Part shown: piece by piece, positions 1 through 7,900 of the stretch | Layout of the letters: each line of letters starts with the position of its first letter | How positions within the stretch are numbered: the first letter of the stretch is position 1 | From: Brevundimonas guildfordensis | Lineage (GTDB): Bacteria > Pseudomonadota > Alphaproteobacteria > Caulobacterales > Caulobacteraceae | Assembly: GCF_014836405.1 (NCBI RefSeq) | Contig: NZ_JACSQU010000001.1 | Coordinates: 682,001-746,000, forward strand | DNA length: 64,000 bases | Reading direction: 5' to 3' | The notes under the pieces: generated by a model | What the model saw: only the letters and a program-made list of their open reading frames with translations | What the model was told of the DNA's origin: nothing | Databases searched by the model: none | Made by a program: the position numbers and the translations under genes

Positions 1-453
1 GCCCGCCAGCCTGATTTTTACACGCGCCTGGGCGTCGCCGACCGCATCGACGCGCGCTTTGAGCTCTACACCCTGCACGTGCTGCTGCTGTTCGTGCGGC
101 TGAAGCAGGACGGAGAGCGTGGCGCAGACCTGTCCCAGAAGCTGTTCGACGCCTATGTGTCGGCGCTGGATAACGTGCTGCGCGAGCTGGGGGTGGGCGA
201 TGTCTCGGTGGGTAAGAAGATGCGTAAGCTGGGCGAAGCCCTCTACGGCCGCATGAGCGCCTATGAAAAGGCGCTGAGGGCAGGGGATCACGATGGCCTT
301 CAGGCCTCGATCGCCCGCAATGTCTTTGAGAGCGAAGACGCCGCCGCTGGCGCGGCCCTGGCGCGCTACACCATCGATTCGCATGAAAGGCTGGCTCGAC
401 AGTCGTCGGCCGCCGTGGAAAAGGCGCCGGACTGGGCGATGATCGTCGCATGA
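1..453 (+). CDS. Ubiquinol-cytochrome c chaperone family protein (C-terminal part)
   Basis: The reading frame is open from base 1, so the gene starts before the window and 150 codons are visible. The visible part begins with DFYTRLGVADRIDARFELY and continues into a helical segment rich in Leu and Arg. This resembles the CBP3/UQCC1 family, which helps assemble cytochrome b into the bc1 complex. The stop overlaps the next start by four bases (ATGA at 450-453), so the two genes are probably translationally coupled. This neighbour pair is common in alphaproteobacteria. The family call rests on remembered sequence resemblance; the missing N-terminus could not be checked. Confidence 0.75.
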   Translation, partial: ARQPDFYTRLGVADRIDARFELYTLHVLLLFVRLKQDGERGADLSQKLFDAYVSALDNVLRELGVGDVSVGKKMRKLGEALYGRMSAYEKALRAGDHDGLQASIARNVFESEDAAAGAALARYTIDSHERLARQSSAAVEKAPDWAMIVA

Positions 454-983
454 CCCTTCCTGCTCTCCCCTATAGCGAACCTATCCGCCTGCATCAGGTC
501 GGCGTATCCCTGACCCGTCGATTGGAGCCGGACGACGCAGCCCGCGCGCGGATTGCGCGGGCCTTGAGCCTGAAATCGCTCGATCGATTCGTCGCAGATA
601 TGGAGATCGTCCCCACCGTGTCGGGTTGGCGCATGGACGGTCGGGTCCAGGCGGAGGCCGTTCAGGCCTGCGTCCTGACGCTAGAGCCGCTGCCTGTCGG
701 CATCGACGAGCGATTTTCGATCAACCTGACCGAAACGGCGCCCGAGATTCAGGCCAACGAGGAAGGCGAGATCGATCTGGAGCTGGACGACGACTCGGCC
801 GACGTCGTGGAAAATGGTCAGATCGACCTGGGCCAGTACGCGGTCGAACAGTTGGCCCTGCATCTGGATCCCTATCCCCGCAAGGAAGGCGCGGTTTTCG
901 AACAGCCGCCGGAGCCCGGAGAAATCTCGCCCTTTGGCGTGTTGAAGGCGCTGAAGCCTGGCGGCCAAACCGACAAGAGTTGA
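450..983 (+). CDS. YceD-like DUF177 domain protein
   Basis: A 177-residue acidic protein with a conserved central Cys in CVLTLEPLPVGIDERFSI, followed by a strongly acidic stretch (about residues 108-125) and a C-terminal PFGVLKALK motif. This is the DUF177/YceD layout. In many bacteria the family sits beside rpmF and plsX and has been linked to 23S rRNA accumulation. Here plsX follows after about 100 bases, but rpmF lies about 39 kb away on the other strand. The start overlaps the stop of the upstream chaperone gene. Confidence 0.8.
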   Translation: MTLPALPYSEPIRLHQVGVSLTRRLEPDDAARARIARALSLKSLDRFVADMEIVPTVSGWRMDGRVQAEAVQACVLTLEPLPVGIDERFSINLTETAPEIQANEEGEIDLELDDDSADVVENGQIDLGQYAVEQLALHLDPYPRKEGAVFEQPPEPGEISPFGVLKALKPGGQTDKS

Positions 984-1080
984 CCTAAGGTCGCTCAAGC
1001 CTCATCCACGGTGCGACATTTTCGTCCGCTCGCCCTAAACTGAAGCGCCGCGGCAAGACGGCGACGGAGTCGATTTTCAC

Positions 1081-2163
1081 TTGGCATCACCGATACTAAT
1101 CTCGCTCGACGCCATGGGCGGGGACCATGGGCCTTCCGTCGTGGTTGGGGGCGTAAAGGCTTACATCGCCCGTTACGGCGGCGAAGGCGTCCGTTTTCAA
1201 CTGCATGGCGATGAGGCGGCGATCCGCGCCGAGGTCGCCCGCAATGGCCTGCCGACTGATGTCTGCGAAATCCGCCACACGGACAAAGTCGTGGGCATGG
1301 ACGAAAAACCCGCCCAGGCCATGCGCCGGGGCAAGGGTTCCAGCCTGTGGAACGCCATTGAGGCGGTCAAGCTCGGCGAGGCTCAGGCCGCCGTGTCGGC
1401 CGGCAACACCGGCGCTCTGATGGCTATCTCGAAGCTGCTGTTGCGTATGGCGGTGGATGGGCTGGAGCGGCCCGCCATTGTCGCCAGCTGGCCGACGAAA
1501 CGCGGCTTCACCGCCGTGCTGGACGTCGGCGCCAACATCGGTAGCGACGCGCGTCAGCTGGTCGAGTTCGCTATCATGGGCGAGGCCTTTCAGTCGGCTG
1601 TTCACGGTGTGGAGAAGCCGACCGTCGGCATTCTAAATGTCGGCTCCGAGGACATGAAGGGTCATGAAGAGGTGCGCGAGGCTCACGCGGTCCTTCGCAC
1701 GGACGCGGTGCCGGTGAACTACACCGGCTTCGTCGAGGGGCACGACATCGCCGCCGGCACGGTCGACGTGGTGGTCACGGACGGCTTCACAGGCAACGTC
1801 GCGCTCAAGACGGCCGAGGGCACGGCCCGCTTTATTTCCGGCCTGCTGAAAGAGGCTTTGACCTCGGGCCCCATGGCCAAGATGGGCGCCCTGATCGCCA
1901 TGCCTGCGCTGAAGAAGATGGCGCGTCGCATCGACCCCAGCAGCGTCAACGGCGGCCCCCTGCTGGGCCTGAACGGCATCGTGGTGAAGAGCCACGGCGG
2001 CGCCACGGCCGAGGGTTATGGAAACGCCATCCGCGTGGCTGTCGATCTGGCTCGGAGTGACTATTTGACCAAGGTCAGCGCCAATTTTGCGCGTCTGTCG
2101 GCCGTTCTGGATACTGCTGAGGCCGCGTCCGACAAAGACCAAACAGGAGAGATCCAGTCGTGA
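1081..2163 (+). CDS. plsX: Phosphate acyltransferase PlsX
   Basis: PlsX converts acyl-ACP and phosphate to acyl phosphate, the donor for PlsY in phospholipid synthesis, and acts as a peripheral membrane enzyme. The 360-residue protein has the expected length and the family signatures DAMGGDHGP (residues 10-18) and SAGNTGALMA (about 106-115). The start is TTG: it is the only start that keeps the SPILISLDAMGGD N-terminus, and GGAG at 1066-1069 is 11 bases upstream. The stop overlaps the GTG start of fabH, so the two lipid genes form an operon. Confidence 0.95.
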   Translation: MASPILISLDAMGGDHGPSVVVGGVKAYIARYGGEGVRFQLHGDEAAIRAEVARNGLPTDVCEIRHTDKVVGMDEKPAQAMRRGKGSSLWNAIEAVKLGEAQAAVSAGNTGALMAISKLLLRMAVDGLERPAIVASWPTKRGFTAVLDVGANIGSDARQLVEFAIMGEAFQSAVHGVEKPTVGILNVGSEDMKGHEEVREAHAVLRTDAVPVNYTGFVEGHDIAAGTVDVVVTDGFTGNVALKTAEGTARFISGLLKEALTSGPMAKMGALIAMPALKKMARRIDPSSVNGGPLLGLNGIVVKSHGGATAEGYGNAIRVAVDLARSDYLTKVSANFARLSAVLDTAEAASDKDQTGEIQS

Positions 2164-3137
2164 GCGTCATCCGCAGCGTCGTCACCGGGGTCGGCTCCTT
2201 CCTGCCCGAACAGGTCGTCACCAACGCAGATCTGACCAAGATCGTGGACACCTCCGACGAATGGATCATTGAGCGGACCGGCATTCGCCAGCGCCACAAG
2301 GCCCGCGATGATGAGCCCACCAGCGACCTGGCGCTTAAGGCGGCCGAGCGTGCCCTAGCTGACGCCGGCAAGACGGCGGCGGACGTCGACCTGATCATCG
2401 TCGCCACGACCACCCCGGACCAGACCTTCCCCGCGACCGCCGCCATCGTCCAGCGCAAGCTGGGCGCCCCGGTCGGCATCGCCTTCGACATTCAGGCGGT
2501 CTGCTCAGGGTTCGTCTACGCGATGAGCATCGCCGACGGCTTCGTCGCGCGCGGCCAGGCCAAATGCGCCCTGGTCATCGGCGCCGAGGAAATGACCCGG
2601 CTGATGGACTGGACGGACCGCACCACCTGCGTCCTGTTCGGCGACGGCGCCGGCGCCTTTGTTTTGGAACCCGGCGAAGGGCAGGGGACCAAGGACGATC
2701 GCGGCATCCTGGGCTTCGCCCTGCGCTGCGAAGGCGCCAAGTCCGACATGCTCTACGTCGATGGCGGTCCGGCCACGACCGGAACGGTCGGCCACCTGCG
2801 GATGCTGGGCAACCAGGTCTTCCGCCACGCCGTCGTGAATATCGCCGAGGCTGTCACAGCCGCCGCCGAGGTCGCGGGCGTCGACATCCCCGAGATCGAC
2901 TGGTTCGTGCCGCACCAGGCCAACCAGCGCATCATCAAGGGCGTCGGCGATCGCCTGGGCCTGGATGAGGACAAGGTCGTCTCGACCGTCGCCATGCACG
3001 CCAACACCTCGGCCGCCTCCATCCCCCTGGCGATGGATGTCGCCATCAAGGACGGACGCATCAAGAAGGGTGATCTAGTGCTGGTCGAAGCCATGGGCGG
3101 CGGCCTGACGTGGGGTGCCTGCGCCTTCAGATTCTAG
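2160..3137 (+). CDS. fabH: 3-oxoacyl-[ACP] synthase III (FabH)
   Basis: FabH condenses acetyl-CoA with malonyl-ACP to start fatty acid synthesis. The 325-residue protein carries the full catalytic triad: Cys115 in IQAVCSGFVY, His252 in PHQANQR and Asn282 in HANTSAASIP. The GTG start overlaps the plsX stop (GTGA), indicating translational coupling. Its stop lies at a pair of 10-bp direct repeats preceding ihfA. Length and motifs are those of housekeeping FabH rather than a secondary-metabolism homologue. Confidence 0.96.
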   Translation: MSVIRSVVTGVGSFLPEQVVTNADLTKIVDTSDEWIIERTGIRQRHKARDDEPTSDLALKAAERALADAGKTAADVDLIIVATTTPDQTFPATAAIVQRKLGAPVGIAFDIQAVCSGFVYAMSIADGFVARGQAKCALVIGAEEMTRLMDWTDRTTCVLFGDGAGAFVLEPGEGQGTKDDRGILGFALRCEGAKSDMLYVDGGPATTGTVGHLRMLGNQVFRHAVVNIAEAVTAAAEVAGVDIPEIDWFVPHQANQRIIKGVGDRLGLDEDKVVSTVAMHANTSAASIPLAMDVAIKDGRIKKGDLVLVEAMGGGLTWGACAFRF

Positions 3138-3165
3138 ATTTTCATTGAGGGCTTTGATTTTCATT
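3137..3165. repeat. 10-bp direct repeat pair upstream of ihfA
   Basis: GATTTTCATT occurs at 3137-3146 and again at 3156-3165, a start-to-start distance of 19 bp (about two helical turns), between the fabH stop and the ihfA start. It may be a tandem protein-binding site in the ihfA leader or promoter. The sequence is AT-rich against a GC-rich background. No protein is known from the sequence to bind here. Confidence 0.4.
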
Positions 3166-3211
3166 CATTTTGCCCTTCAATGCCCCGCCATTGGAAAGCG
3201 GGGAGATGCCA

Positions 3212-3514
3212 GTGTCCCAGACCCTTACTCGGGCTGATCTGTGCGAGGCCGTTCACGAGGAGGTCGGCCTGTCGCGCCAGGAATGTTCCGGCATGGTCGA
3301 ACGGACGCTTGAACTGATCGTCGAGTCGCTTGAACGCGGCGAGACCGTCAAACTGTCCGGCTTTGGCGTTTTTCAGGTGCGCGAAAAGCGGGCGCGCATG
3401 GGACGCAACCCCAAGACCGGCGAACCCGCCGCCATCAACCCCCGTCGCGTCATCAGCTTCCGGGCCTCTCAGATTATGAAGGGCCGGGTGCACGACGCCG
3501 TCGTAGAGACCTGA
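3212..3514 (+). CDS. ihfA: Integration host factor subunit alpha
   Basis: IHF-alpha pairs with IHF-beta to bend DNA in recombination, replication and sigma-54 transcription. The sequence contains the HU/IHF signature [18 protein letters not shown] followed by ITS-type arm residues [13 protein letters not shown], whose proline intercalates at the DNA kink. I chose the GTG at 3212 because GGGGAG at 3200-3205 lies six bases upstream and the result is 100 residues, the family length. An ATG at 3206 abuts the ribosome binding site, and one at 3170 has no site and would add 14 unusual residues. Confidence 0.92.
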   Translation: MSQTLTRADLCEAVHEEVGLSRQECSGMVERTLELIVESLERGETVKLSGFGVFQVREKRARMGRNPKTGEPAAINPRRVISFRASQIMKGRVHDAVVET

Positions 3515-3519
3515 GTTCA

Positions 3520-3936
3520 TTGGCTAAAAGCCCCAGCGCCTTTCGCACCATTTCCGAAGCCGCCGAAGAAGTCGGCGCGCCTCAGCATGTTCTGCGTTTC
3601 TGGGAGACGAAATTTGATTTCATCACCCCCGTGAAGCGGGCGGGCGGGAGGCGATTCTATCGTCCGGATGATGTGATGGTGTTGAAGGCCGTTCGACGCC
3701 TGTTGCACGACGAGGGGCTCACCATTCGCGGCGTTCAGCGTCTGGTTAGAGATCAGGGCCTCGCGCGCGTGGCGACCTATGGCGACCCTTCGGCCACCCT
3801 GGAAATTGATTCGGGCCTGTCTTCTACATCGGAAGCCCCAACGGCCGGCTCGGCCCCGGATTTTGATCGTCTGACGCAGGTTTTGACCGAGTTGGAAGAA
3901 GCGCATGCGCGGCTTGAGGCGGTTCTGCGCCGATAG
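3520..3936 (+). CDS. MerR family transcriptional regulator
   Basis: A 138-residue protein with an N-terminal MerR winged helix: [18 protein letters not shown], then a wing and the RRFYRPDDV segment, followed by a short C-terminal coiled region ([19 protein letters not shown]). It starts at TTG 3520, six bases after the ihfA stop, so it is probably in the ihfA operon, as in related alphaproteobacteria. No metal-binding cysteine pattern of the CueR or ZntR type is present, so the effector is unknown. The C-terminal region between the domains (about residues 95-115) is low-complexity Ser/Thr/Ala. Confidence 0.85.
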   Translation: MAKSPSAFRTISEAAEEVGAPQHVLRFWETKFDFITPVKRAGGRRFYRPDDVMVLKAVRRLLHDEGLTIRGVQRLVRDQGLARVATYGDPSATLEIDSGLSSTSEAPTAGSAPDFDRLTQVLTELEEAHARLEAVLRR

Positions 3937-3966
3937 GGCGGAAGTTGTTGTCGATAATGCGCTTTA

Positions 3967-3988
3967 GGGTTTGCGGAGCAGCAAACCC
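3967..3988. repeat. Perfect inverted repeat between merR gene and tRNA-Pro
   Basis: GGGTTTGC (3967-3974) and GCAAACCC (3981-3988) form an 8-bp perfect stem with a 6-base loop, about 30 bases after the MerR gene stop. There is no downstream T-run, so it is at best a weak or Rho-assisted terminator for the ihfA-merR transcript, or an RNA-stabilising structure. Confidence 0.4.
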
Positions 3989-4008
3989 CCGTCTATACGG
4001 AGCGCCTT

Positions 4009-4085
<77 letters not shown>

Positions 4086-4110
4086 TTTCCCTCTGGGGAA
4101 TCGGTTGGTT

Positions 4111-4139
4111 AAGGGGTCGCTTTCGGGCGGCCCCTTTGC
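4111..4139 (+). terminator. Terminator after tRNA-Pro
   Basis: AAGGGG (4111-4116) pairs with CCCCTT (4131-4136); a T-G pair and CGC/GCG extend the stem to about 10 bp around the loop TTTCGG. The stem runs into TTTGCAATT. Position, 25 bases after the tRNA CCA, and shape suggest termination of the tRNA transcript, although the T-run is short. Confidence 0.6.
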
Positions 4140-4221
4140 AATTGGGCCGCTGGGTCTCAAATTTTGACACCGAATGATTGGCGCGATCTTCGACGACCTC
4201 GCCCTTGTGGGACGTCGCGCT

Positions 4222-4857
4222 CTAGCCCGCGACGGGGAGCCCCCAGCCACGGCGGATCGCGATCATGCGCAGGAAGAAGCAGAGGAGGCCGCCCAGGATA
4301 GCGGTCGGGACCACCGGGAGGTGAAGCAGATGGCCGCCGACCACTACGGCGGCGCCGAGCAGGGCAGCGACCGCATAGAGATCCGAGCGAAGGACGCCTG
4401 GGATCTCCGCCAGCAGAATGTCGCGCACCATGCCGCCCCCCACGCCGGTCAGCATACCGAGCAGCATTGCCATCACTGGGTTCAGGCCGTAGGCCAGCGC
4501 CTTTTCCGCGCCCGCAACCGCGAAGAAGGCGAGACCGATGGCGTCGAGCAGACGCACCGGCGTCTGCAACCTCTCGATCAGCGGCCACCAGAAGAAGGTG
4601 ATCAGGCCTGCCGCCAGTGAGACCGCTAGATAGCGCCAGTCGACGAGGGCGGCGGGGGGCGTCGCCCCGATCAGCAGGTCACGGCCGATGCCGCCGAAGC
4701 TGGAGGCCACGAACGACAGCACCAGTACGCCGAAAACGTCGAGACGGCGACGGACGCCCGCCAGGGCGCCGCTGATGGCGAAAGCGAAGGTTCCGCAAAG
4801 GTCCAGCACCAGCACCAGGACCCGCTGGATTTCTACAGTCGATTCAACCTCGGTCAT
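4222..4857 (-). CDS. TRIC-type cation channel family membrane protein (UPF0126/YicG-like)
   Basis: A 211-residue protein made almost wholly of hydrophobic helices, about seven membrane segments. It contains the duplicated family signatures: FAISGALAG followed by [18 protein letters not shown] in the first half, and [20 protein letters not shown] in the second. Bacterial members of this family are homologues of trimeric intracellular cation channels and conduct monovalent cations; the physiological role in bacteria is unclear. It is transcribed alone, divergently from the MFS gene that follows, with about 130 bases between the two starts. Confidence 0.85.
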   Translation of the reverse strand: MTEVESTVEIQRVLVLVLDLCGTFAFAISGALAGVRRRLDVFGVLVLSFVASSFGGIGRDLLIGATPPAALVDWRYLAVSLAAGLITFFWWPLIERLQTPVRLLDAIGLAFFAVAGAEKALAYGLNPVMAMLLGMLTGVGGGMVRDILLAEIPGVLRSDLYAVAALLGAAVVVGGHLLHLPVVPTAILGGLLCFFLRMIAIRRGWGLPVAG

Positions 4858-4985
4858 GGCTGAAGCCTAGCACAAGGCGGACACTGGTGTGCGGGCGCCG
4901 GCGCAGCGTCCCGGAGCTCGGAACGGATTGGATAGTCTGGCCGTTCGACTGTCAGCGGTGGCTGGTAAGGCTGGCGGAGGTCTCC

Positions 4986-6449
4986 ATGGATGACGTTGCA
5001 TCGTCGACCTATCGGGGAAACGACCGGCTTCTGTACGGGATTATTTTGGGCGTCCTGGCGTTCTGGCTGTTCGCCCAGACGACGCTGAACATCGCGCCCA
5101 CCATGGCGGCGGACCTGAAGCTCGAGCAGACGTTTATGAACATTGCCGTGTCGATCACGGCCCTGTTCTCGGGCATCTTCATTGTCGTCATCGGCGGCCT
5201 GGCCGACCGGGTCGGCCGCGTGAAGATGGTGATGTTCGGCTTCGTCTTCTCCATCGTCGGCTGCCTGCTGGTCGGGCTGGCGCCGTCAGGATCGATGGGC
5301 GGCGCCTTCCTGATGCTGGGCCGGATCTGCCAGGGGCTGTCGGGCGCGTTCATCATGCCGGCCTCGCTGGCGCTGGTGAAGGCCTATTGGGAGGGAGCGG
5401 AGCGCCAGCGCGCTATCTCGCTGTGGTCCATGGGGTCGTGGGGCGGGTCGGGCTTCGCCGCCCTGTTCGGCGGGCTGATGGCCCAGAACATCGGCTGGCG
5501 CTGGATCTTTATCATCGCCGCGATCGTGTCCGTGGTCGGGATGCTGATGGTGCGCGGCACGCCCGAGAGCAAGGCGCCCGCTAAGGAGGGCTATCGGTTC
5601 GACCTTCTCGGGGTCCTGACGTTCATGCTCGCCATGGTCGCCTTGCAGATTTTCGCGACCCAGGGCGCGCAGTTCGGCTGGGCCAGCCCGGCGTCTCTGA
5701 TGCTGTTAGCTGCCGCCCTGATCTTCAGCTTCGCCTTCTACCGGATCGAAAACAACAATCCGAACGCCTTCGTCCAGTTCGGTCTGTTCAAGAATATGAC
5801 CTTCACCGGGGCGACGATCTCGAACCTGCTGCTGAACGCCACGGCGGGAATCATCATGATCGCCATGTTGGTGCTGCAGGAGGGCGGCGAAATGTCGGCC
5901 CAGCGGGCAGGGCTGCTGACTATCGGCTATGCGATCACCATCATGGCCTTCATCCGCGTCGGCGAGAAGCTGCTGCAACGCTTCGGCCCGCGCAAGCCGA
6001 TGCTGTGGGGCAGTTACATCGTCGTCGCATCGATCCTGCTGCTCATGCCGACGAACCTAATGCTGGGTCCCTATACGGTGCTGGCGATCATCTCCTTCTC
6101 CCTGTTCGGGCTAGGGCTGGCCTTCTATGCGACGCCGTCCACCGATGCGGCCCTGTCGAACCTGCCCGAGGACCAGGGCGGCGCGGGCGCGGGGATCTAC
6201 AAGATGGCCTCATCGTTGGGCGCATCCTTCGGCGTAGCGGTCTCGTCCACGATCTACACGGCGATCGCCGGCCAAAACGAGGGCGTGCGCTGGATCGAGG
6301 GGGTGATCACCTTCTCGGGCAACCAGACGAACCTGGCGTCGCGCGAGGCGGCGTTCTTCGCCCTGATGGCCAACTTGGTGATGGTGGCTGTGGCGATCCT
6401 CTCGATTGTGACCACCGTGCCGAGGGGCAAGGCGCCCGATCGGGGCTGA
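4986..6449 (+). CDS. MFS transporter, probable 14-helix drug:H+ antiporter type (DHA2)
   Basis: A 487-residue inner-membrane transporter. The first half has the loop 2-3 motif GGLADRVGRVKMVMFG and the motif C-like helix FIMPASLALVKAYW; about 14 hydrophobic segments suit the QacA/EmrB (DHA2) group. The ATG at 4986 is preceded by GGAGG (4976-4980) at five bases, so upstream in-frame codons from 4887 are not part of the protein. The next gene, an M20 amidohydrolase, starts 29 bases downstream and is probably co-transcribed, hinting that the transported compound is an amide or N-acyl conjugate. Substrate not determinable. Confidence 0.85.
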   Translation: MDDVASSTYRGNDRLLYGIILGVLAFWLFAQTTLNIAPTMAADLKLEQTFMNIAVSITALFSGIFIVVIGGLADRVGRVKMVMFGFVFSIVGCLLVGLAPSGSMGGAFLMLGRICQGLSGAFIMPASLALVKAYWEGAERQRAISLWSMGSWGGSGFAALFGGLMAQNIGWRWIFIIAAIVSVVGMLMVRGTPESKAPAKEGYRFDLLGVLTFMLAMVALQIFATQGAQFGWASPASLMLLAAALIFSFAFYRIENNNPNAFVQFGLFKNMTFTGATISNLLLNATAGIIMIAMLVLQEGGEMSAQRAGLLTIGYAITIMAFIRVGEKLLQRFGPRKPMLWGSYIVVASILLLMPTNLMLGPYTVLAIISFSLFGLGLAFYATPSTDAALSNLPEDQGGAGAGIYKMASSLGASFGVAVSSTIYTAIAGQNEGVRWIEGVITFSGNQTNLASREAAFFALMANLVMVAVAILSIVTTVPRGKAPDRG

Positions 6450-6478
6450 GCCTGTTCTTTCCAAAGGAGAGCTGAGTG

Positions 6479-7639
6479 ATGACCGCCCTCGTCCAGACGC
6501 TGGAGCAGAACCGCGCCCAGATGACCGAATGGTTCGAGCATATGCATCGCCATCCTGAGCTGTCGATGCAGGAGACCAGCACGGCGGACTACATCGCCGA
6601 GACGCTGCGCGGCTTCGACGGCTATGAGATCGAGACCGGCGTCGGCAAGAACGGCATCGTCGCGTCGCTCAAGGCGGGGGAGGGCGGCGCCGCGATCGGC
6701 CTGCGGGCCGATTTCGACGCCTTGCCTATCCAGGAACAAAACGACCTGCCCTACAAGTCGGGCGTCGACGGCGTGGGGCACATGTGTGGTCACGACGGGC
6801 ATGCCGCCATGCTGCTGGGCGCCGCCAAATACCTGGCCGAGACGAAAAACTTCAACGGGACCGTGCGGCTGATATTCCAACCGGGCGAGGAGACGATGCA
6901 AGGCGCGCCGGCCATGATCGACGACGGACTGTTCAAGCGCTTCCCTGTCGACGCCGTATTCGGCATGCACAACATCCCGGGGCTCGACGCCGGCAAGTTC
7001 TACTTCCGGCCGGGCGAGACCATGGCCTCCGTCGATAACTGGGAGGTCGAGATCATCGGCAAGGGCGGCCACGGCGGCATGCCGGAACAGGCCATCGACC
7101 CGATTGTGGCGGGCGCCTCCATCGTCATGGCCATTCAGAGCATCGTGTCGCGCAATGTGGCCCCAGCCCACACCGCCGTGGTGACCATCGGCGCCTTTCA
7201 GGCCGGAAAGGCGGGCAATGCGGTGGCGGGCAGCGCCATCTTGAGGTTCTCCGTGCGCACCTCCACGCCCGCGGACCGGGAGATGGTGCTGGGCAACATC
7301 CGCCGCATCGTTTCCCATCAGGCCCAGTCCTTCGGCTGCACCTCCGACATCCGCGAGGGTGTCCCGGGCGCCGTGCTGGTCAATGACCCCGAGGAAACCC
7401 AAAAGGCCGCCGACATCGCGCGGACAGCCTTTGGCGAGGACCGGGTGATTGATCCAGGCCCGCCCTTCATGGCGTCGGAAGACTTCGCCTTCATGCTGCA
7501 GCAGCGGAAGGGAACCTACTGCTTCCTCGGCGGCGGACCCGGGGCGATGGTTCACAACCCGACCTACGTCTTTAACCGCGACCTGCTGCCTGTCGGCGCG
7601 GCTTACTGGGCGGCCTTGACCGAGGGCTATCTGCGCTGA
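6479..7639 (+). CDS. M20 family metallo-amidohydrolase (hippurate hydrolase/N-acyl amino acid type)
   Basis: A 386-residue zinc or cobalt-dependent peptidase-fold amidohydrolase. Metal-binding motifs are MCGHDGHAAMLLG, PGEE (in IFQPGEETMQGAPAMI), GMHNIPG, and the C-terminal MASEDFAFML. The dimerisation domain contains GKGGHGGMPEQAIDP. Relatives include HipO, IAA-amino acid hydrolases and N-acetyl-diaminopimelate deacetylase-like enzymes. GGAG at 6466-6469 fits either GTG 6476 or ATG 6479; ATG is preferred. It has no signal peptide, so it acts in the cytoplasm, probably on a substrate handled by the neighbouring MFS protein. Confidence 0.88.
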   Translation: MTALVQTLEQNRAQMTEWFEHMHRHPELSMQETSTADYIAETLRGFDGYEIETGVGKNGIVASLKAGEGGAAIGLRADFDALPIQEQNDLPYKSGVDGVGHMCGHDGHAAMLLGAAKYLAETKNFNGTVRLIFQPGEETMQGAPAMIDDGLFKRFPVDAVFGMHNIPGLDAGKFYFRPGETMASVDNWEVEIIGKGGHGGMPEQAIDPIVAGASIVMAIQSIVSRNVAPAHTAVVTIGAFQAGKAGNAVAGSAILRFSVRTSTPADREMVLGNIRRIVSHQAQSFGCTSDIREGVPGAVLVNDPEETQKAADIARTAFGEDRVIDPGPPFMASEDFAFMLQQRKGTYCFLGGGPGAMVHNPTYVFNRDLLPVGAAYWAALTEGYLR

Positions 7640-7816
7640 AGCCGCAAGGCGCACGGATTGCGAGACCCTGACAGCCCAGGCGTTGCGATGGGTTGTCGGG
7701 TGTTGGCCGCGCTTTCGATCAACCGTCTAGCTGGCGGGTGAGATGCGTGCCCTTCGTCCGGCGTTACACGTGCCGACCTTGCAGGGGGTTTGGGGTCGGC
7801 GCGGAGATTATCGGCT

Positions 7817-7846
7817 TTTCATTCATTTAGCGCTAAGTTAATGAAA
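7817..7846. promoter_or_regulatory. Palindromic operator upstream of the acyl-CoA ligase gene
   Basis: A 30-bp inverted repeat centred between 7831 and 7832: left half TTTCATTCATTTAGC, right half GCTAAGTTAATGAAA; 13 of 15 positions pair. The core is nearly repeated at 10243-10266, upstream of the TonB receptor gene, with a degraded copy at 10204-10228. The TetR regulator at 9401-10123 lies between them, so it is the natural candidate ligand. The palindrome ends about 55 bases before the ligase start. Confidence 0.7.
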
Positions 7847-7900
7847 GGGGGCCGAGGGGGGCTCGAGAAGCTTGCCCGGTGTATGGGAGGCTTAAAAAAC

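Noticed and set aside
3155-3170. TTTTCATTCATTT before ihfA resembles the left half of the 7817 palindrome
   Set aside because: There is no matching right half (no GCTAAG...AATGAA), so it is a lone half-site in an AT-rich stretch and not good evidence for TetR binding.
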